Translations under genes and position numbers: made by a program | The notes under the pieces: generated by a model | The model's input: the letters and a program-made list of their open reading frames with translations, nothing else | Database searches by the model: none | What the model was told of the DNA's origin: nothing | Part shown: in pieces, positions 26,505-35,069 of the stretch | How the letters are laid out: each line of letters begins with the position of its first letter | Numbering within the stretch: the first letter of the stretch is position 1 | DNA from: Marinomonas pollencensis | Lineage (GTDB): Bacteria > Pseudomonadota > Gammaproteobacteria > Pseudomonadales > Marinomonadaceae | Direction of reading: 5' to 3' | Assembly: GCF_003387375.1 (NCBI RefSeq) | Contig: NZ_QUNG01000001.1 | Coordinates: forward strand, 208,510-272,509 | Length of the DNA stretch: 64,000 nt

Positions 26505-26987
26505 TCACCCCATACTCGATAGCTGTTCTAACGCCATGGCGTTTCGCTGATATTGAACGTGATCAAGGGTGAGCTGTATCCAAGCAAGGTATTGGCTAAG
26601 CCAGCCGACAAAGGCTCGATCTGTGATCCGGCGCAACATTTTTCTAATTCTTTTTAGTGATTGTCGATTGACACTCATCACACGGCTAGGGGCATGCTTG
26701 TTAGATGACTTCAGTGCCATCAGGTAAGCTTTAGCAATATAGCCTGCCTCTACATTCATTGTTCCGCTGTCTTTTGGCAATGACATCAACCGGCTTAACA
26801 AACTGTCGCTAAGCGCACGGTATTGTGTAGCAACACGCTGAAAAACATGTTGTTCTAGGGTGTTTGTGGAACGAGCATAGAGAGTGGCATTAGCAACACT
26901 GCTGTCAAAACTAATAGAAAATATATCCAGCATCAGCCGCGCGTCTGCCTCACTGTAGGTCGGCATAGTCGCCTTACTCTGTGTCAT
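26505..26987 (-). CDS. Hypothetical helical protein
   Basis: A 160-residue, mostly helical cytosolic protein without recognised domain. Two long helices are suggested at about residues 10-70 and 90-155, with many basic residues in SVNRQSLKRIRKMLRRIT. GAGGGGAAAATT precedes the ATG, a good ribosome site. It is convergent with the lipoprotein gene and divergent from the sigma-54 activator at 27228. Some helical-bundle proteins look like this, but no function can be assigned. Confidence 0.65.
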   Translation of the reverse strand: MTQSKATMPTYSEADARLMLDIFSISFDSSVANATLYARSTNTLEQHVFQRVATQYRALSDSLLSRLMSLPKDSGTMNVEAGYIAKAYLMALKSSNKHAPSRVMSVNRQSLKRIRKMLRRITDRAFVGWLSQYLAWIQLTLDHVQYQRNAMALEQLSSMG

Positions 26988-27227
26988 AATTTTCCCCTCT
27001 CACGATGGCATGTTTTGTGTAAATAACCTATACAACAAAGCGGTTTACTGAAAAGTCTCTTACAAAGGCTATGCCAACTTAGCCAACCTGTGCTGTTATA
27101 GGCATTAGACTAGCAGTGAGAGGTTTCAGCTTGGTTACATCTCACTCAAAATAGGAAGAAATTACACGTTATCTTGTCAGCCTTACACAGGGTAAGATGA
27201 CCCAAACGACCCTTAAGGAGCGCTAAC

Positions 27228-28571
27228 ATGCCATCACCAAAACTTTTTATACACACTCGTGATCCATCCTTAGCCTCTGCCCTATTGTCTTTAGAGAGTG
27301 TTCGACAATTTGAGCTCATGGTGAGTAACCAAACAGAATGCTGGTTAGAACAATTAACAAACGCACAATGCCAGGTTGCCTTAATCGAAGTCGACAACAT
27401 GGAGCAGGCATCGTTCGCCGCCTTGCAAGATAGCGAGCTACTGAATCGTGTAGAATTTTCTTTTTTCAGCCAAGGCAAACCTGACCCTCTGTTAGACCAA
27501 GTCATGCAAAAGGGAGCCGGATTCCATTACCGCGCTCCAGTGAACTATTCTCTGGTTGACGCCTCATTGCGAGAATCCTTTATTGAACTGAGTGACAATA
27601 CCCGCCCAGCCTCAAGCAACACCAGCCATTTAGACCAATTTGGCCAGCTAGTGGGCTCATCGGTTGCCATGCATTCTCTTTATCGCACCATTCGCAAAGT
27701 GGCTGCGACCACCACCAACGCTTTTATTATTGGTGAAAGTGGCTCTGGCAAAGAATTAGTGGCCAACACACTGCATATTTTTAGCGAGCGCTCTGCTGCT
27801 CCCTTTGTCGCTATCAACTGTGGCGCACTCAGCCCAGAGTTAATAGACAGCGAGTTATTTGGCCATGTAAAAGGTGCGTTTACCGGGGCCTATAAAGATC
27901 ATGAAGGCGTATTTGAACAAGCCCAAGGCGGCACTCTTTTTCTCGATGAAATCACCGAGATGCCTTATGAGCACCAAGTAAAACTGCTGCGTGTGTTGGA
28001 AAGCGGCGAATACAAACCCGTTGGTGGGCAAAACGTAAAAACCGCTAATGTGCGCATCATTGCTGCGACCAATCGCGATCTTGGTGAGGCGATCAAGGAG
28101 GAAACCTTCCGCGAAGACCTGTACTTTCGACTCGCTCAGTTTCCTATTAGTGTGCCGCCATTGCGCGAGCGAGAAGATGATGCCCGTGGTTTAGCGCAAC
28201 ACTTCTTGGCGTATCGGAACGCTCAAGATAAGACGCAAAAAAGCTTATCAGCTAGCACCTTAGACAAAATCCAAGCCTATTCTTGGCCAGGCAATGTAAG
28301 AGAATTAAAACACACCATTGAGCGTGCCTGCATTCTCGCCAATGATGTCATCGAGCCAGAACACCTCATTATCAATAGCTTAGGCGACACGGAACAAGCA
28401 GATGATGGCCATGGTATTCCAGTCGGCATGCGCCTTGATGATATTGAGAAAATTGCCATCACGGAAACTCTAAAAGAAAACGATGGCAACAAAACCGATA
28501 CAGCACAACAGCTTGGCATCAGTGTAAAAACGCTTTATAACAAGTTAGACAAATACGACAGTTCTAATTAA
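27228..28571 (+). CDS. Sigma-54-dependent Fis-type transcriptional activator
   Basis: A 447-residue enhancer-binding protein. An N-terminal domain of about 135 residues has no conserved phospho-receiver pattern. The AAA+ domain (about 140-370) has Walker A GESGSGKE, the sigma-54 contact loop GAFTGA and Walker B GGTLFLDEI. A Fis-type helix-turn-helix ends the protein (TDTAQQLGISVKTLYNKLDKY). AAGGAG precedes ATG. No sensor kinase gene is adjacent. The target genes, and what the N-terminal domain senses, are unknown. Its last codons overlap the convergent phosphatase/kinase gene by 4 bp. Confidence 0.9.
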   Translation: MPSPKLFIHTRDPSLASALLSLESVRQFELMVSNQTECWLEQLTNAQCQVALIEVDNMEQASFAALQDSELLNRVEFSFFSQGKPDPLLDQVMQKGAGFHYRAPVNYSLVDASLRESFIELSDNTRPASSNTSHLDQFGQLVGSSVAMHSLYRTIRKVAATTTNAFIIGESGSGKELVANTLHIFSERSAAPFVAINCGALSPELIDSELFGHVKGAFTGAYKDHEGVFEQAQGGTLFLDEITEMPYEHQVKLLRVLESGEYKPVGGQNVKTANVRIIAATNRDLGEAIKEETFREDLYFRLAQFPISVPPLREREDDARGLAQHFLAYRNAQDKTQKSLSASTLDKIQAYSWPGNVRELKHTIERACILANDVIEPEHLIINSLGDTEQADDGHGIPVGMRLDDIEKIAITETLKENDGNKTDTAQQLGISVKTLYNKLDKYDSSN

Positions 28572-30277
28572 TGACTGACGCTTGTTTTCTCAGCTGTATG
28601 GCGAGCTTCTGGGTCGGCGCTTAGTTCCGGCTTCAAAGCCGACTCAGGCACAACCACATTGAGCGATTGTGGCTTTACCTGAATGTCTAAGCGGTCGGCC
28701 TCTCGCTCTTCGCCATCTACCACATAGCGACCAACCTGACTAATGTCGACCGAGACCTTGCGTGCAGCACGATGAGATATGCCTGAATCAGGGTTCGTCT
28801 TGCTCTCAGACGAATTATCAGCATTGGCGTCTCCTAGCCCTAATAACGCCAACTCCGCCAAATTCAGTATCTGAAAGCGATCTGGGTCAAGCCAAGTCAA
28901 ATCCAACATGCCATCCATTATATTAGGCACCCCCTTCCCCTGCGCTAATAACGTAGTGATAGGGGCAGCATTGGCGATAGTCAAACTCGGTGTACGAATA
29001 ACAAACGCCTCGCCATCATCTAGAGAGACACGAAACTCGTGTGTTTCATTTTGACTGATGGCTTCTTTTAAGCCTTGTAAATAAGCTAGCTGACCACTGG
29101 TGTTTTTCTTCTCTCTGTCGGCTTTTTCAATCATCTGTTGCTCAAACCCAACCCCCGCCATCAACAACATCATTTCGCCATTGCATTGCGCAGTATCAAT
29201 TTTTTGCTCACAGCCTTCCACTAAGTTAATACAAGCACTTTCAACAGGCGCTACTTTAGATAATACGCCACACAGTACCTGACTAAGGGAGTTGGCCGTA
29301 CCAAAAGGAATAATGCCAAGCTTGATATTGCTGTCTACTAGGGCGCTTGCCACTTCTGCCACCGTACCGTCTCCGCCGCAGGCAATGACAATATCTGGTG
29401 CGGCTTGGCGTGCTTGCTGGGCGTAGAAGGTGCCATTCTTCTGCGGCGACGTGGTTTTCACTGTGACATCATAATAGCCGCTCAAATAACCCAAAATAAA
29501 GTCCTTTTCTTCCTCCCACTGGCGCTTACCTGCAACGGGATTGGCAATCAACCAGGCACTGTTTTGCACTGTCAAAAGCGCGTTTTTATAAGCACGTTTT
29601 AAGGCTTTAAACTGGCGCTTATTAAGGCGTGCCGTTTGGCGAATAGCGCGTATCTTCTGCATGATGTCATCGGGGGATGCGGTAGGGTTTTGACTCAACA
29701 AATACGCCGCCATGACAAACACTGAACGGCCACGACCTAGCGCACAATGAATCATCACTGAGCGACCATTTTTACGGTGGGTGTGGATCCAGTTTAGCGC
29801 CTTGTATATTTGCACGTTCGAAGGAATAGAATGATCAAGCACCGGAATGTTTAAGTAGTCGACATCTTGTTGATGTGATACCCAATTTAAGGATGTGAAC
29901 TCAGCGGTTACATCAAGAATAGCGCCTATATTCTCGCTTTTTAAATGATGAATGTCTGAAGGAAATAAGCGTCGAGCAAGATACAAACCTTGATCTATTT
30001 GCTGCAGCGCAGGGGCACTATCTCGGCTACGTTGCCAAGAATTATACAGCTGAGTCGTCCACAAAAAAGGGTGAAAGACCCAACGAATATAAAAAGGCAC
30101 ACTGCCATCAGAACGCTTGCGAAAAATGTTAGGGTTATTTAGTACATACGCTAAGCTAACCGCTAAATAAGACAGCGTAAACCACCCCAACGCCAACTTA
30201 AAATATATATTTGAAGTCAGTATCGTCACTAGGGCGAGCAGTATCGTAATATAGAAATAATATTGTGGCTGAAACAA
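28568..30277 (-). CDS. Dual-specificity phosphatase fused to a diacylglycerol-kinase domain
   Basis: A 569-residue membrane protein with two catalytic domains. Residues ~5-50 are two hydrophobic helices. A dual-specificity phosphatase domain follows (about 90-225) with the active-site loop HCALGRGRS (C-x5-R). A diacylglycerol/sphingosine-kinase-like domain covers about 240-530 (IANPVAGKRQWEEE; ATP site CGGDGTVAEVASAL; GIIPFGTANSLSQVL). Each domain has its expected motifs, so both could be active. A lipid-linked role (phosphatidylglycerophosphate- or phosphoinositide-like substrate) is inferred from the pairing. Confidence 0.88.
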   Translation of the reverse strand: MFQPQYYFYITILLALVTILTSNIYFKLALGWFTLSYLAVSLAYVLNNPNIFRKRSDGSVPFYIRWVFHPFLWTTQLYNSWQRSRDSAPALQQIDQGLYLARRLFPSDIHHLKSENIGAILDVTAEFTSLNWVSHQQDVDYLNIPVLDHSIPSNVQIYKALNWIHTHRKNGRSVMIHCALGRGRSVFVMAAYLLSQNPTASPDDIMQKIRAIRQTARLNKRQFKALKRAYKNALLTVQNSAWLIANPVAGKRQWEEEKDFILGYLSGYYDVTVKTTSPQKNGTFYAQQARQAAPDIVIACGGDGTVAEVASALVDSNIKLGIIPFGTANSLSQVLCGVLSKVAPVESACINLVEGCEQKIDTAQCNGEMMLLMAGVGFEQQMIEKADREKKNTSGQLAYLQGLKEAISQNETHEFRVSLDDGEAFVIRTPSLTIANAAPITTLLAQGKGVPNIMDGMLDLTWLDPDRFQILNLAELALLGLGDANADNSSESKTNPDSGISHRAARKVSVDISQVGRYVVDGEEREADRLDIQVKPQSLNVVVPESALKPELSADPEARHTAEKTSVSH

Positions 30278-30391
30278 AGCATGTCTCCTTATTACTCTAT
30301 TTAAATCCGAGCTGTCTTATTAAGCTAGCATGATTCAAAAAAACTAACATCCTCCCCATAAAAACATCTTTTATATCGGTGCTAACGCAGA

Positions 30392-30420
30392 CGCCACTTG
30401 ATAATTGATCCCAAGTGGCG
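30392..30420 (-). other. Inverted repeat downstream of the small lipoprotein gene
   Basis: Perfect 9-bp arms CGCCACTTG/CAAGTGGCG with an 11-base loop, 20 bp past the stop at 30440. There is no T-run on the minus strand, so it may be a 3' stabilising hairpin rather than an intrinsic terminator. Confidence 0.5.
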
Positions 30421-30439
30421 CTTTACAAGCGAATCACCT

Positions 30440-30709
30440 CTAGCAATCAGTGTCTTCGGCGTTCATGCCCTCTTTCGCTTTCTCGCAGGTGTCTTCAATC
30501 GCGTTACCCATGTCGGTTGCTTGATCTGAAATAGCGTCACCTGCATCGTCCATGGCATCGCCCGCTTCATCCATGGTTTGCTCTACTTGATCGCTCACTT
30601 TAGCACTGGTGTCTTCTACACTGCTTGACGTATCGTCATTACAAGCCGCTAAGGCGCCCGCAAATGCCATTACCAACGCACCTTTTAACAATACTTGTGT
30701 CATCTTCAT
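30440..30709 (-). CDS. Small acidic lipoprotein
   Basis: An 89-residue lipoprotein: signal peptide with lipobox AACN (MKMTQVLLKGALVMAFAGALAAC). It continues with heptad-like acidic repeats (VSDQVEQTMDEAGDAMDDAGDAISDQ) and two C-terminal cysteines (EDTCEKAKEG, ending DTDC). ATG 30709 has GGAGG eight bases upstream. The amphipathic repeat resembles entericidin/CsbD-like or apolipoprotein-like stress proteins. It lies 25 bp downstream of the small DUF1328 gene, so the two may be co-transcribed. Function unknown; envelope stress is a guess. Confidence 0.75.
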   Translation of the reverse strand: MKMTQVLLKGALVMAFAGALAACNDDTSSSVEDTSAKVSDQVEQTMDEAGDAMDDAGDAISDQATDMGNAIEDTCEKAKEGMNAEDTDC

Positions 30710-30734
30710 AATATTAACCTCCATTCAGTCTAGA

Positions 30735-30911
30735 TTATTTTCTTAGTGATTTACCACGAATAACGTTTGCCACCAAAGAAATCAGTAATAGAACAATGAA
30801 AATAAAAAAGATGATTTTCGCGATTCCTGTCGCTGCACCCGCAATGCCAGTAAAGCCCAGCAAGGCTGCCACCAGTGCAATCATGAGAAAGATAACTGTC
30901 CAAACTAACAT
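30735..30911 (-). CDS. DUF1328 family small membrane protein (YtjA-like)
   Basis: A 58-residue protein with two hydrophobic helices: [20 protein letters not shown], then [20 protein letters not shown], ending [10 protein letters not shown]. This is the DUF1328/YtjA pattern of stress-induced small inner-membrane proteins. ATG 30911 is preceded by AGGAGAAGAGC, an excellent ribosome site. A longer frame on the same strand (30945-30751) lacks such features. Stop TAA at 30735. Probably co-transcribed with the lipoprotein downstream. Confidence 0.88.
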   Translation of the reverse strand: MLVWTVIFLMIALVAALLGFTGIAGAATGIAKIIFFIFIVLLLISLVANVIRGKSLRK

Positions 30912-31224
30912 GCTCTTCTCCTTTTCCTATTTCCATCGTTACCATTGTCTTCCCTAGGGATATAGCGAAACCCGTGCCAATTTGTAAAGAAGGCCATAAA
31001 CTACTGATAAATATAAATAAAATATTTTTTGAAGGGTTTTAGATGGAAGATTTTCAAGGTTTAATAAGAAAATATTACAAGCTCGATAGGTAATCGTTTC
31101 CGTCGAATAACTGTAAAGACGCAAACAATGTGGCGGCTATAAAAAGCGCATTGGGCAATAAAAAACCCTTCATCTAGAAGGGTTTTAACACGAACCAAGC
31201 CCAATTATCACAGCGCCAATAGGC
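30912..31224. other. Gap with the polyamine operon terminator
   Basis: The right part contains the terminator at 31162-31186. The left part (30912-31160) must carry the promoter of the DUF1328 gene. No other structure was seen. Confidence 0.5.
31162..31186 (-). terminator. Rho-independent terminator of the polyamine operon
   Basis: Perfect 10-bp stem AAAACCCTTC/GAAGGGTTTT with a five-base loop and a T-rich tail on the minus strand, 39 bp past the amidotransferase stop. Confidence 0.8.
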
Positions 31225-31944
31225 TCAAAGCGGCTTTGCTTGTTTGATAAAATTCACTATCCAGCTTATGACCTCATCCGCATCGAGCGATTCTTGCTCA
31301 AGGCTGAGCAGCCCCTGCTCTGATAATGCTGGTGACAAAAAATCGTCTTTGAGCATTTCGATTAACGCCACTTCATAGGCTTTATTGAACTCTGGGTGGC
31401 CTTGCAAAGTGAGGATGTGTTGATCATACAAGAGCCCTGCATATTGACAAAAATCCGAGCGCGCGAATACCCTCGCTGGTTCAGGTTTCGCCACTACTTG
31501 ATATTGATGCATGGCACAAATAGCAAATGACGCCAGATGTGTCGGCAGCAAGCTATCATTGCCAACAAACTGATAACGATGAATTCCCACGCCCCAGCCA
31601 CCCTCATAACACGCGACCTTACCTCCTAAGGCATCGGCTATGATTTGATGACCGAAACAAATGCCAATCAGAGGACGTTTTTGGGCGTTAATCTGGACAA
31701 TAAACTCACTTAGCCATAGCATCCAAGGTAGCTGCTCATCTAGATTCGACTTGGAGCCAGTGATCAGCCAAGCATCACACTGATCCACCCCAGTCGGATA
31801 TTGATGATTGCAGACTTCAAAAGCATCAAACTCAAAATTGGCATCTTGCTCTTTAAGTAAGGTAACAAACCGATCGCTGTAGGAACCAAAGGTCGGCAGT
31901 AGCGACTGCGCAGTGAGACCCACCACAAGAATACCGATCTTCAT
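31225..31944 (-). CDS. Class I glutamine amidotransferase-like protein
   Basis: A 239-residue GATase1 domain protein. The nucleophile motif GICFGHQI near residue 95 and the histidine-glutamate pair in LQGHPEF near 180 complete a catalytic triad. EGGWGVGIHRY is a loop found in GuaA-like stand-alone amidotransferases. It is the last gene of the glutamine-synthetase-like/potFGHI operon, 79 bp after potI. It might hydrolyse gamma-glutamyl conjugates, as PuuD (peptidase C26) does, but it belongs to a different subgroup, so this is inferred from context. Confidence 0.8.
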   Translation of the reverse strand: MKIGILVVGLTAQSLLPTFGSYSDRFVTLLKEQDANFEFDAFEVCNHQYPTGVDQCDAWLITGSKSNLDEQLPWMLWLSEFIVQINAQKRPLIGICFGHQIIADALGGKVACYEGGWGVGIHRYQFVGNDSLLPTHLASFAICAMHQYQVVAKPEPARVFARSDFCQYAGLLYDQHILTLQGHPEFNKAYEVALIEMLKDDFLSPALSEQGLLSLEQESLDADEVISWIVNFIKQAKPL

Positions 31945-32023
31945 AAGTTACTCCTCAGCAGACAAATCCTTGCTCCTATGACACAGCGCAGACCGAGCCT
32001 GCTTAACGGAAAGCGCAGCATAC

Positions 32024-32833
32024 TCATGGCTGCTGAAATTTCGTTTGTCGACGCATGATGACTATCGCAGCGATCACAGCAATAGAAACCGCCAATATCA
32101 TCAAGCTTGCCAAGGCATTTACTTCTGGCGTTACGCCTAACCGTACCTTAGAAAAAATCACCATAGGCAAGGTACTGTTTCCTGGGCCTGAGACAAAACT
32201 CGCGATCACTAAATCGTCCAGTGATAGCGTAAATGACAACAGCCAACCAGAAATAATCGCTGGCGCAATCAATGGCAAGGTCACTAAAAAAAACAAACTG
32301 CTAGGCTTGGCACCTAGGTCCATCGCAGCTTCCTCCAGCGTCTTATCCATAGAAGACAAACGTGACTGCACCACGACCGCCACATAAGCCAAACAAAAAG
32401 TCGTATGAGCAATAATAATAGTGACTTCACCACGACCTGCGGGCCAGCCAAAAAGGCTTTCCATGGCAACAAACAGCAAAAGCAACGATAACCCAGTAAT
32501 CACTTCTGGCATCACCAAAGGCGCGGTCACCCAGCCACCTAAAAGGGTTTTGCCGCGAAATGGCCCCATCCGGCTCAACACAAACCCTGCCATCGTGCCT
32601 AACACCGCTGCCAATGTGGCACTGATAATGGCAATTTTAAAACTCAATATCGCCGCGTCCATTATCTGATCATTTTGAAACAAGGCGCCGTACCATTTTA
32701 GCGACCAGCCCCCCCAAACCGTCACCAGTTTGGAGGCATTAAAACTGTAAATAATCAATGACACGATAGGCGCATACAAAAAGAGAAAGCCAAATAAAGC
32801 AGACCCTTTGAGAAACCAAGAACGTCGCTTCAT
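32024..32833 (-). CDS. potI: Putrescine/spermidine ABC transporter permease PotI
   Basis: A 269-residue inner-membrane permease with six helices. The PotI/PotC-type start SLIIYSFNASKLVTVWGGWSLKWYG and the ATPase-contact loop EEAAMDLGAKPSSLFFLVTLPLIAPA are present. Its start overlaps the end of potH by 4 bp (ATGA), so translation is coupled. With PotH it forms the transmembrane pore. The exact polyamine (putrescine rather than spermidine) is suggested by PotF/PotG-like neighbours and the agmatine/putrescine genes at 47-52 kb. Confidence 0.93.
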   Translation of the reverse strand: MKRRSWFLKGSALFGFLFLYAPIVSLIIYSFNASKLVTVWGGWSLKWYGALFQNDQIMDAAILSFKIAIISATLAAVLGTMAGFVLSRMGPFRGKTLLGGWVTAPLVMPEVITGLSLLLLFVAMESLFGWPAGRGEVTIIIAHTTFCLAYVAVVVQSRLSSMDKTLEEAAMDLGAKPSSLFFLVTLPLIAPAIISGWLLSFTLSLDDLVIASFVSGPGNSTLPMVIFSKVRLGVTPEVNALASLMILAVSIAVIAAIVIMRRQTKFQQP

Positions 32834-33804
32834 GACATATCCTCCCGCTCATTACGCTTGCGCATATACATAATGGGTCCGACCAACATAATTAACATGA
32901 CAATTGCCACTGCAGACGCCATCGGCCAATCACGGTTTAAGAAAAATTCATCCCACAACACTCGGCCTATCATTAGGGTGTCTGAACCACCTAATAAAGA
33001 CGGAATAACAAATTCTCCTACGGCTGGAATAAAGACCAACAAACACCCTGCAACAATACCTGGCATGGCCAAGGGTAAGGTGACTAAAAAGAAAGTTTGA
33101 TACGGTTTAGCGCCTAAATCCTCAGCCGCTTCCAGCAAGCTCAGATCCATCTTTTCTAAGGTGGTATAAAGTGGCAAAACCATAAAAGGCAAGTAGGTAT
33201 AGACAATACCAATGTAAACGGAAAAATCGGTTTGCAGCATGGTTAATGGCTGGTCAATTAACCCAGTCGACAATAAAAACTCATTGATCACGCCATTTTT
33301 TTTCAGCAAGCCAATCCAAGCGTAAACGCGTAATAGAAAAGACGTCCAAAAAGGCAAAATCACCAAAGACAACAACAAGGTGCGCATAGTAGGTTGGCTG
33401 CGGGCAATCATATAAGCGATAGGAAAGCCTAAGATTAGGGTAATCACTGTAGACACAGCAGCAATACGCAAGGAGCTTAAGTAGGCATCCAAATAAAAAT
33501 CGTTCTGGAACAGAAACAGGTAATTACTAAAGGACGCCTTGAGCGTCAGGTAAGCCTCTTCTGGATTCCAGTCGAACATCGCAGAATAAGGTGGAATCGC
33601 AATCGCAGCGTCAGACAAGGAAATCTTAAACACCACCAAAAAGGGGATAAAAAAGAAAACCCCCAACCATAAAGAAGGGATAGTAATGACCATGCCGCGA
33701 CCAATATTGATGGTCCTTAAACGATACCATAAACGAGACAAACGGCCCGTTTTTAGCGGCGCTGCAGATCTGGTAATTGATTGACGAGGGGCAGGTTTAT
33801 TCAT
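32830..33804 (-). CDS. potH: Putrescine/spermidine ABC transporter permease PotH
   Basis: A 324-residue permease with a basic cytoplasmic start and six membrane segments. Family blocks include PYSAMFDWNPEEAYLTL, TLILGFPIAYMIARS, LPFWTSFLLRVYAWIGLLK and EDLGAKPYQTFFLVTLPL. The central LNRDWPMASAVAIV segment near the C terminus is typical of PotH. It overlaps both neighbours by 4 bp. Complete and without anomalies. Confidence 0.93.
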   Translation of the reverse strand: MNKPAPRQSITRSAAPLKTGRLSRLWYRLRTINIGRGMVITIPSLWLGVFFFIPFLVVFKISLSDAAIAIPPYSAMFDWNPEEAYLTLKASFSNYLFLFQNDFYLDAYLSSLRIAAVSTVITLILGFPIAYMIARSQPTMRTLLLSLVILPFWTSFLLRVYAWIGLLKKNGVINEFLLSTGLIDQPLTMLQTDFSVYIGIVYTYLPFMVLPLYTTLEKMDLSLLEAAEDLGAKPYQTFFLVTLPLAMPGIVAGCLLVFIPAVGEFVIPSLLGGSDTLMIGRVLWDEFFLNRDWPMASAVAIVMLIMLVGPIMYMRKRNEREDMS

Positions 33805-34955
33805 GACAGCAATACCACGCTACTGTCTGCATCCCAAGACAAATACACTACTTCATCCCAGGTCAATCGGTCCCCCATATCGCGAGCAAAGTTAGGCTGT
33901 GTGACACGCACCTCTTTACCGCTGGTTAAGCGAACTTTAAAAATTGACTGACTGCCCATATAGGCAATTTCGGTGATAATACCCTGAGTCGAGTTAATCT
34001 CTTGGAGCGGTTTTTCTCGAGAGATTCGTACCTTTTCAGGGCGTATCGCCACGTACACAGTTTGGTTTGGTGCACAGCTAATACCATGATTCACACGGAT
34101 CATGCTGTTTGTGTCTGGGCAATGAATGGTGACGTTGTCCCTTTCATCCCCCATGATCGTACCTTCAAACAAGTTTACATTACCAATAAACTCCGCCACA
34201 AAACGGCTGTTGGGGTATTCATATACTTGATGCGGCTCGTCAATTTGCGTAATGACACCTTGATCCATTACACCAATGCGGGTGGCCAATGTCATGGCTT
34301 CTTCTTGGTCGTGGGTAACCACGACAAAAGTCACGCCTAATTCATCTTGAATATTAATCAGCTCAAATTGTGTTTCTTCTCGCAGTTTTTTATCCAAGGC
34401 CCCTAAAGGCTCATCCAACAGCAACAGCTTAGGACGTTTCACTAAAGAGCGCGCTAGCGCCACACGCTGACGCTGCCCACCAGACAACATATGCGGCTTA
34501 CGCTTTGCCAGATGCCCCATTTGAACCATATCCAGCATCTCAGTGACTCGTTTTTTGACCTCACTGGATCGGATGCCTTCACGGCGCAAACCAAATGCCA
34601 CATTTGCTTCCACACTAAGGTGTGGAAACAAGGCATAGGACTGAAACATCATATTTACTGGTCGTTCCCAAGGCTGAACATTGGCCATGTCAACGCCATC
34701 AATCAGTATACGACCGCTGGTCGGCTGCTCAAACCCAGCGAGCATACGTAATAAAGTACTCTTACCGGAGCCGGAGCCCCCTAAAAGACAAAAAAGTTCG
34801 TTTTTATAGATATCCAATGAAACGCTATTGACGGCCGTAAAGTCACCAAACTGCTTGCTTAGCTGATCAATCTGAACAAAAGGTTGCGCTCCTTCTTCTC
34901 GCCAAGGTGGAACGACAATGGATTTTGGCTGAGCCAATGTTGAAGACGTAGACAT
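33801..34955 (-). CDS. potG: Putrescine/spermidine ABC transporter ATPase PotG
   Basis: A 384-residue ATPase. Walker A GGSGSGKSTLLRMLAG, Q-loop MFQSYALFPHLSVEAN, signature LSGGQRQRVALARSL, Walker B LLLLDEPLGALD and H-loop VVVTHDQEEAMTLA are intact. A C-terminal TOBE domain from about 270 contains FVAEFIGNVNLFEG. This layout is that of PotG/PotA. A gap of 114 bp separates it from potF; an imperfect GCCCA/TGGGC inverted repeat there may adjust expression of the binding protein versus the rest. Confidence 0.93.
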   Translation of the reverse strand: MSTSSTLAQPKSIVVPPWREEGAQPFVQIDQLSKQFGDFTAVNSVSLDIYKNELFCLLGGSGSGKSTLLRMLAGFEQPTSGRILIDGVDMANVQPWERPVNMMFQSYALFPHLSVEANVAFGLRREGIRSSEVKKRVTEMLDMVQMGHLAKRKPHMLSGGQRQRVALARSLVKRPKLLLLDEPLGALDKKLREETQFELINIQDELGVTFVVVTHDQEEAMTLATRIGVMDQGVITQIDEPHQVYEYPNSRFVAEFIGNVNLFEGTIMGDERDNVTIHCPDTNSMIRVNHGISCAPNQTVYVAIRPEKVRISREKPLQEINSTQGIITEIAYMGSQSIFKVRLTSGKEVRVTQPNFARDMGDRLTWDEVVYLSWDADSSVVLLS

Positions 34956-35069
34956 ACTCTACCCTTTTCTAAATACCACACAGGAGGGAAAGACTGAGCG
35001 TAAAGAACACATTCCCCCAGTTTAAAGCGATAAGCCCACTGAATCGAGTCGATGCAATGGGCCCATAGG

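Noticed and set aside
30751-30945. Minus-strand frame of 64 codons
   Set aside because: It is out of frame with the DUF1328 protein at 30735-30911, which has both a strong ribosome site and a clear family pattern.
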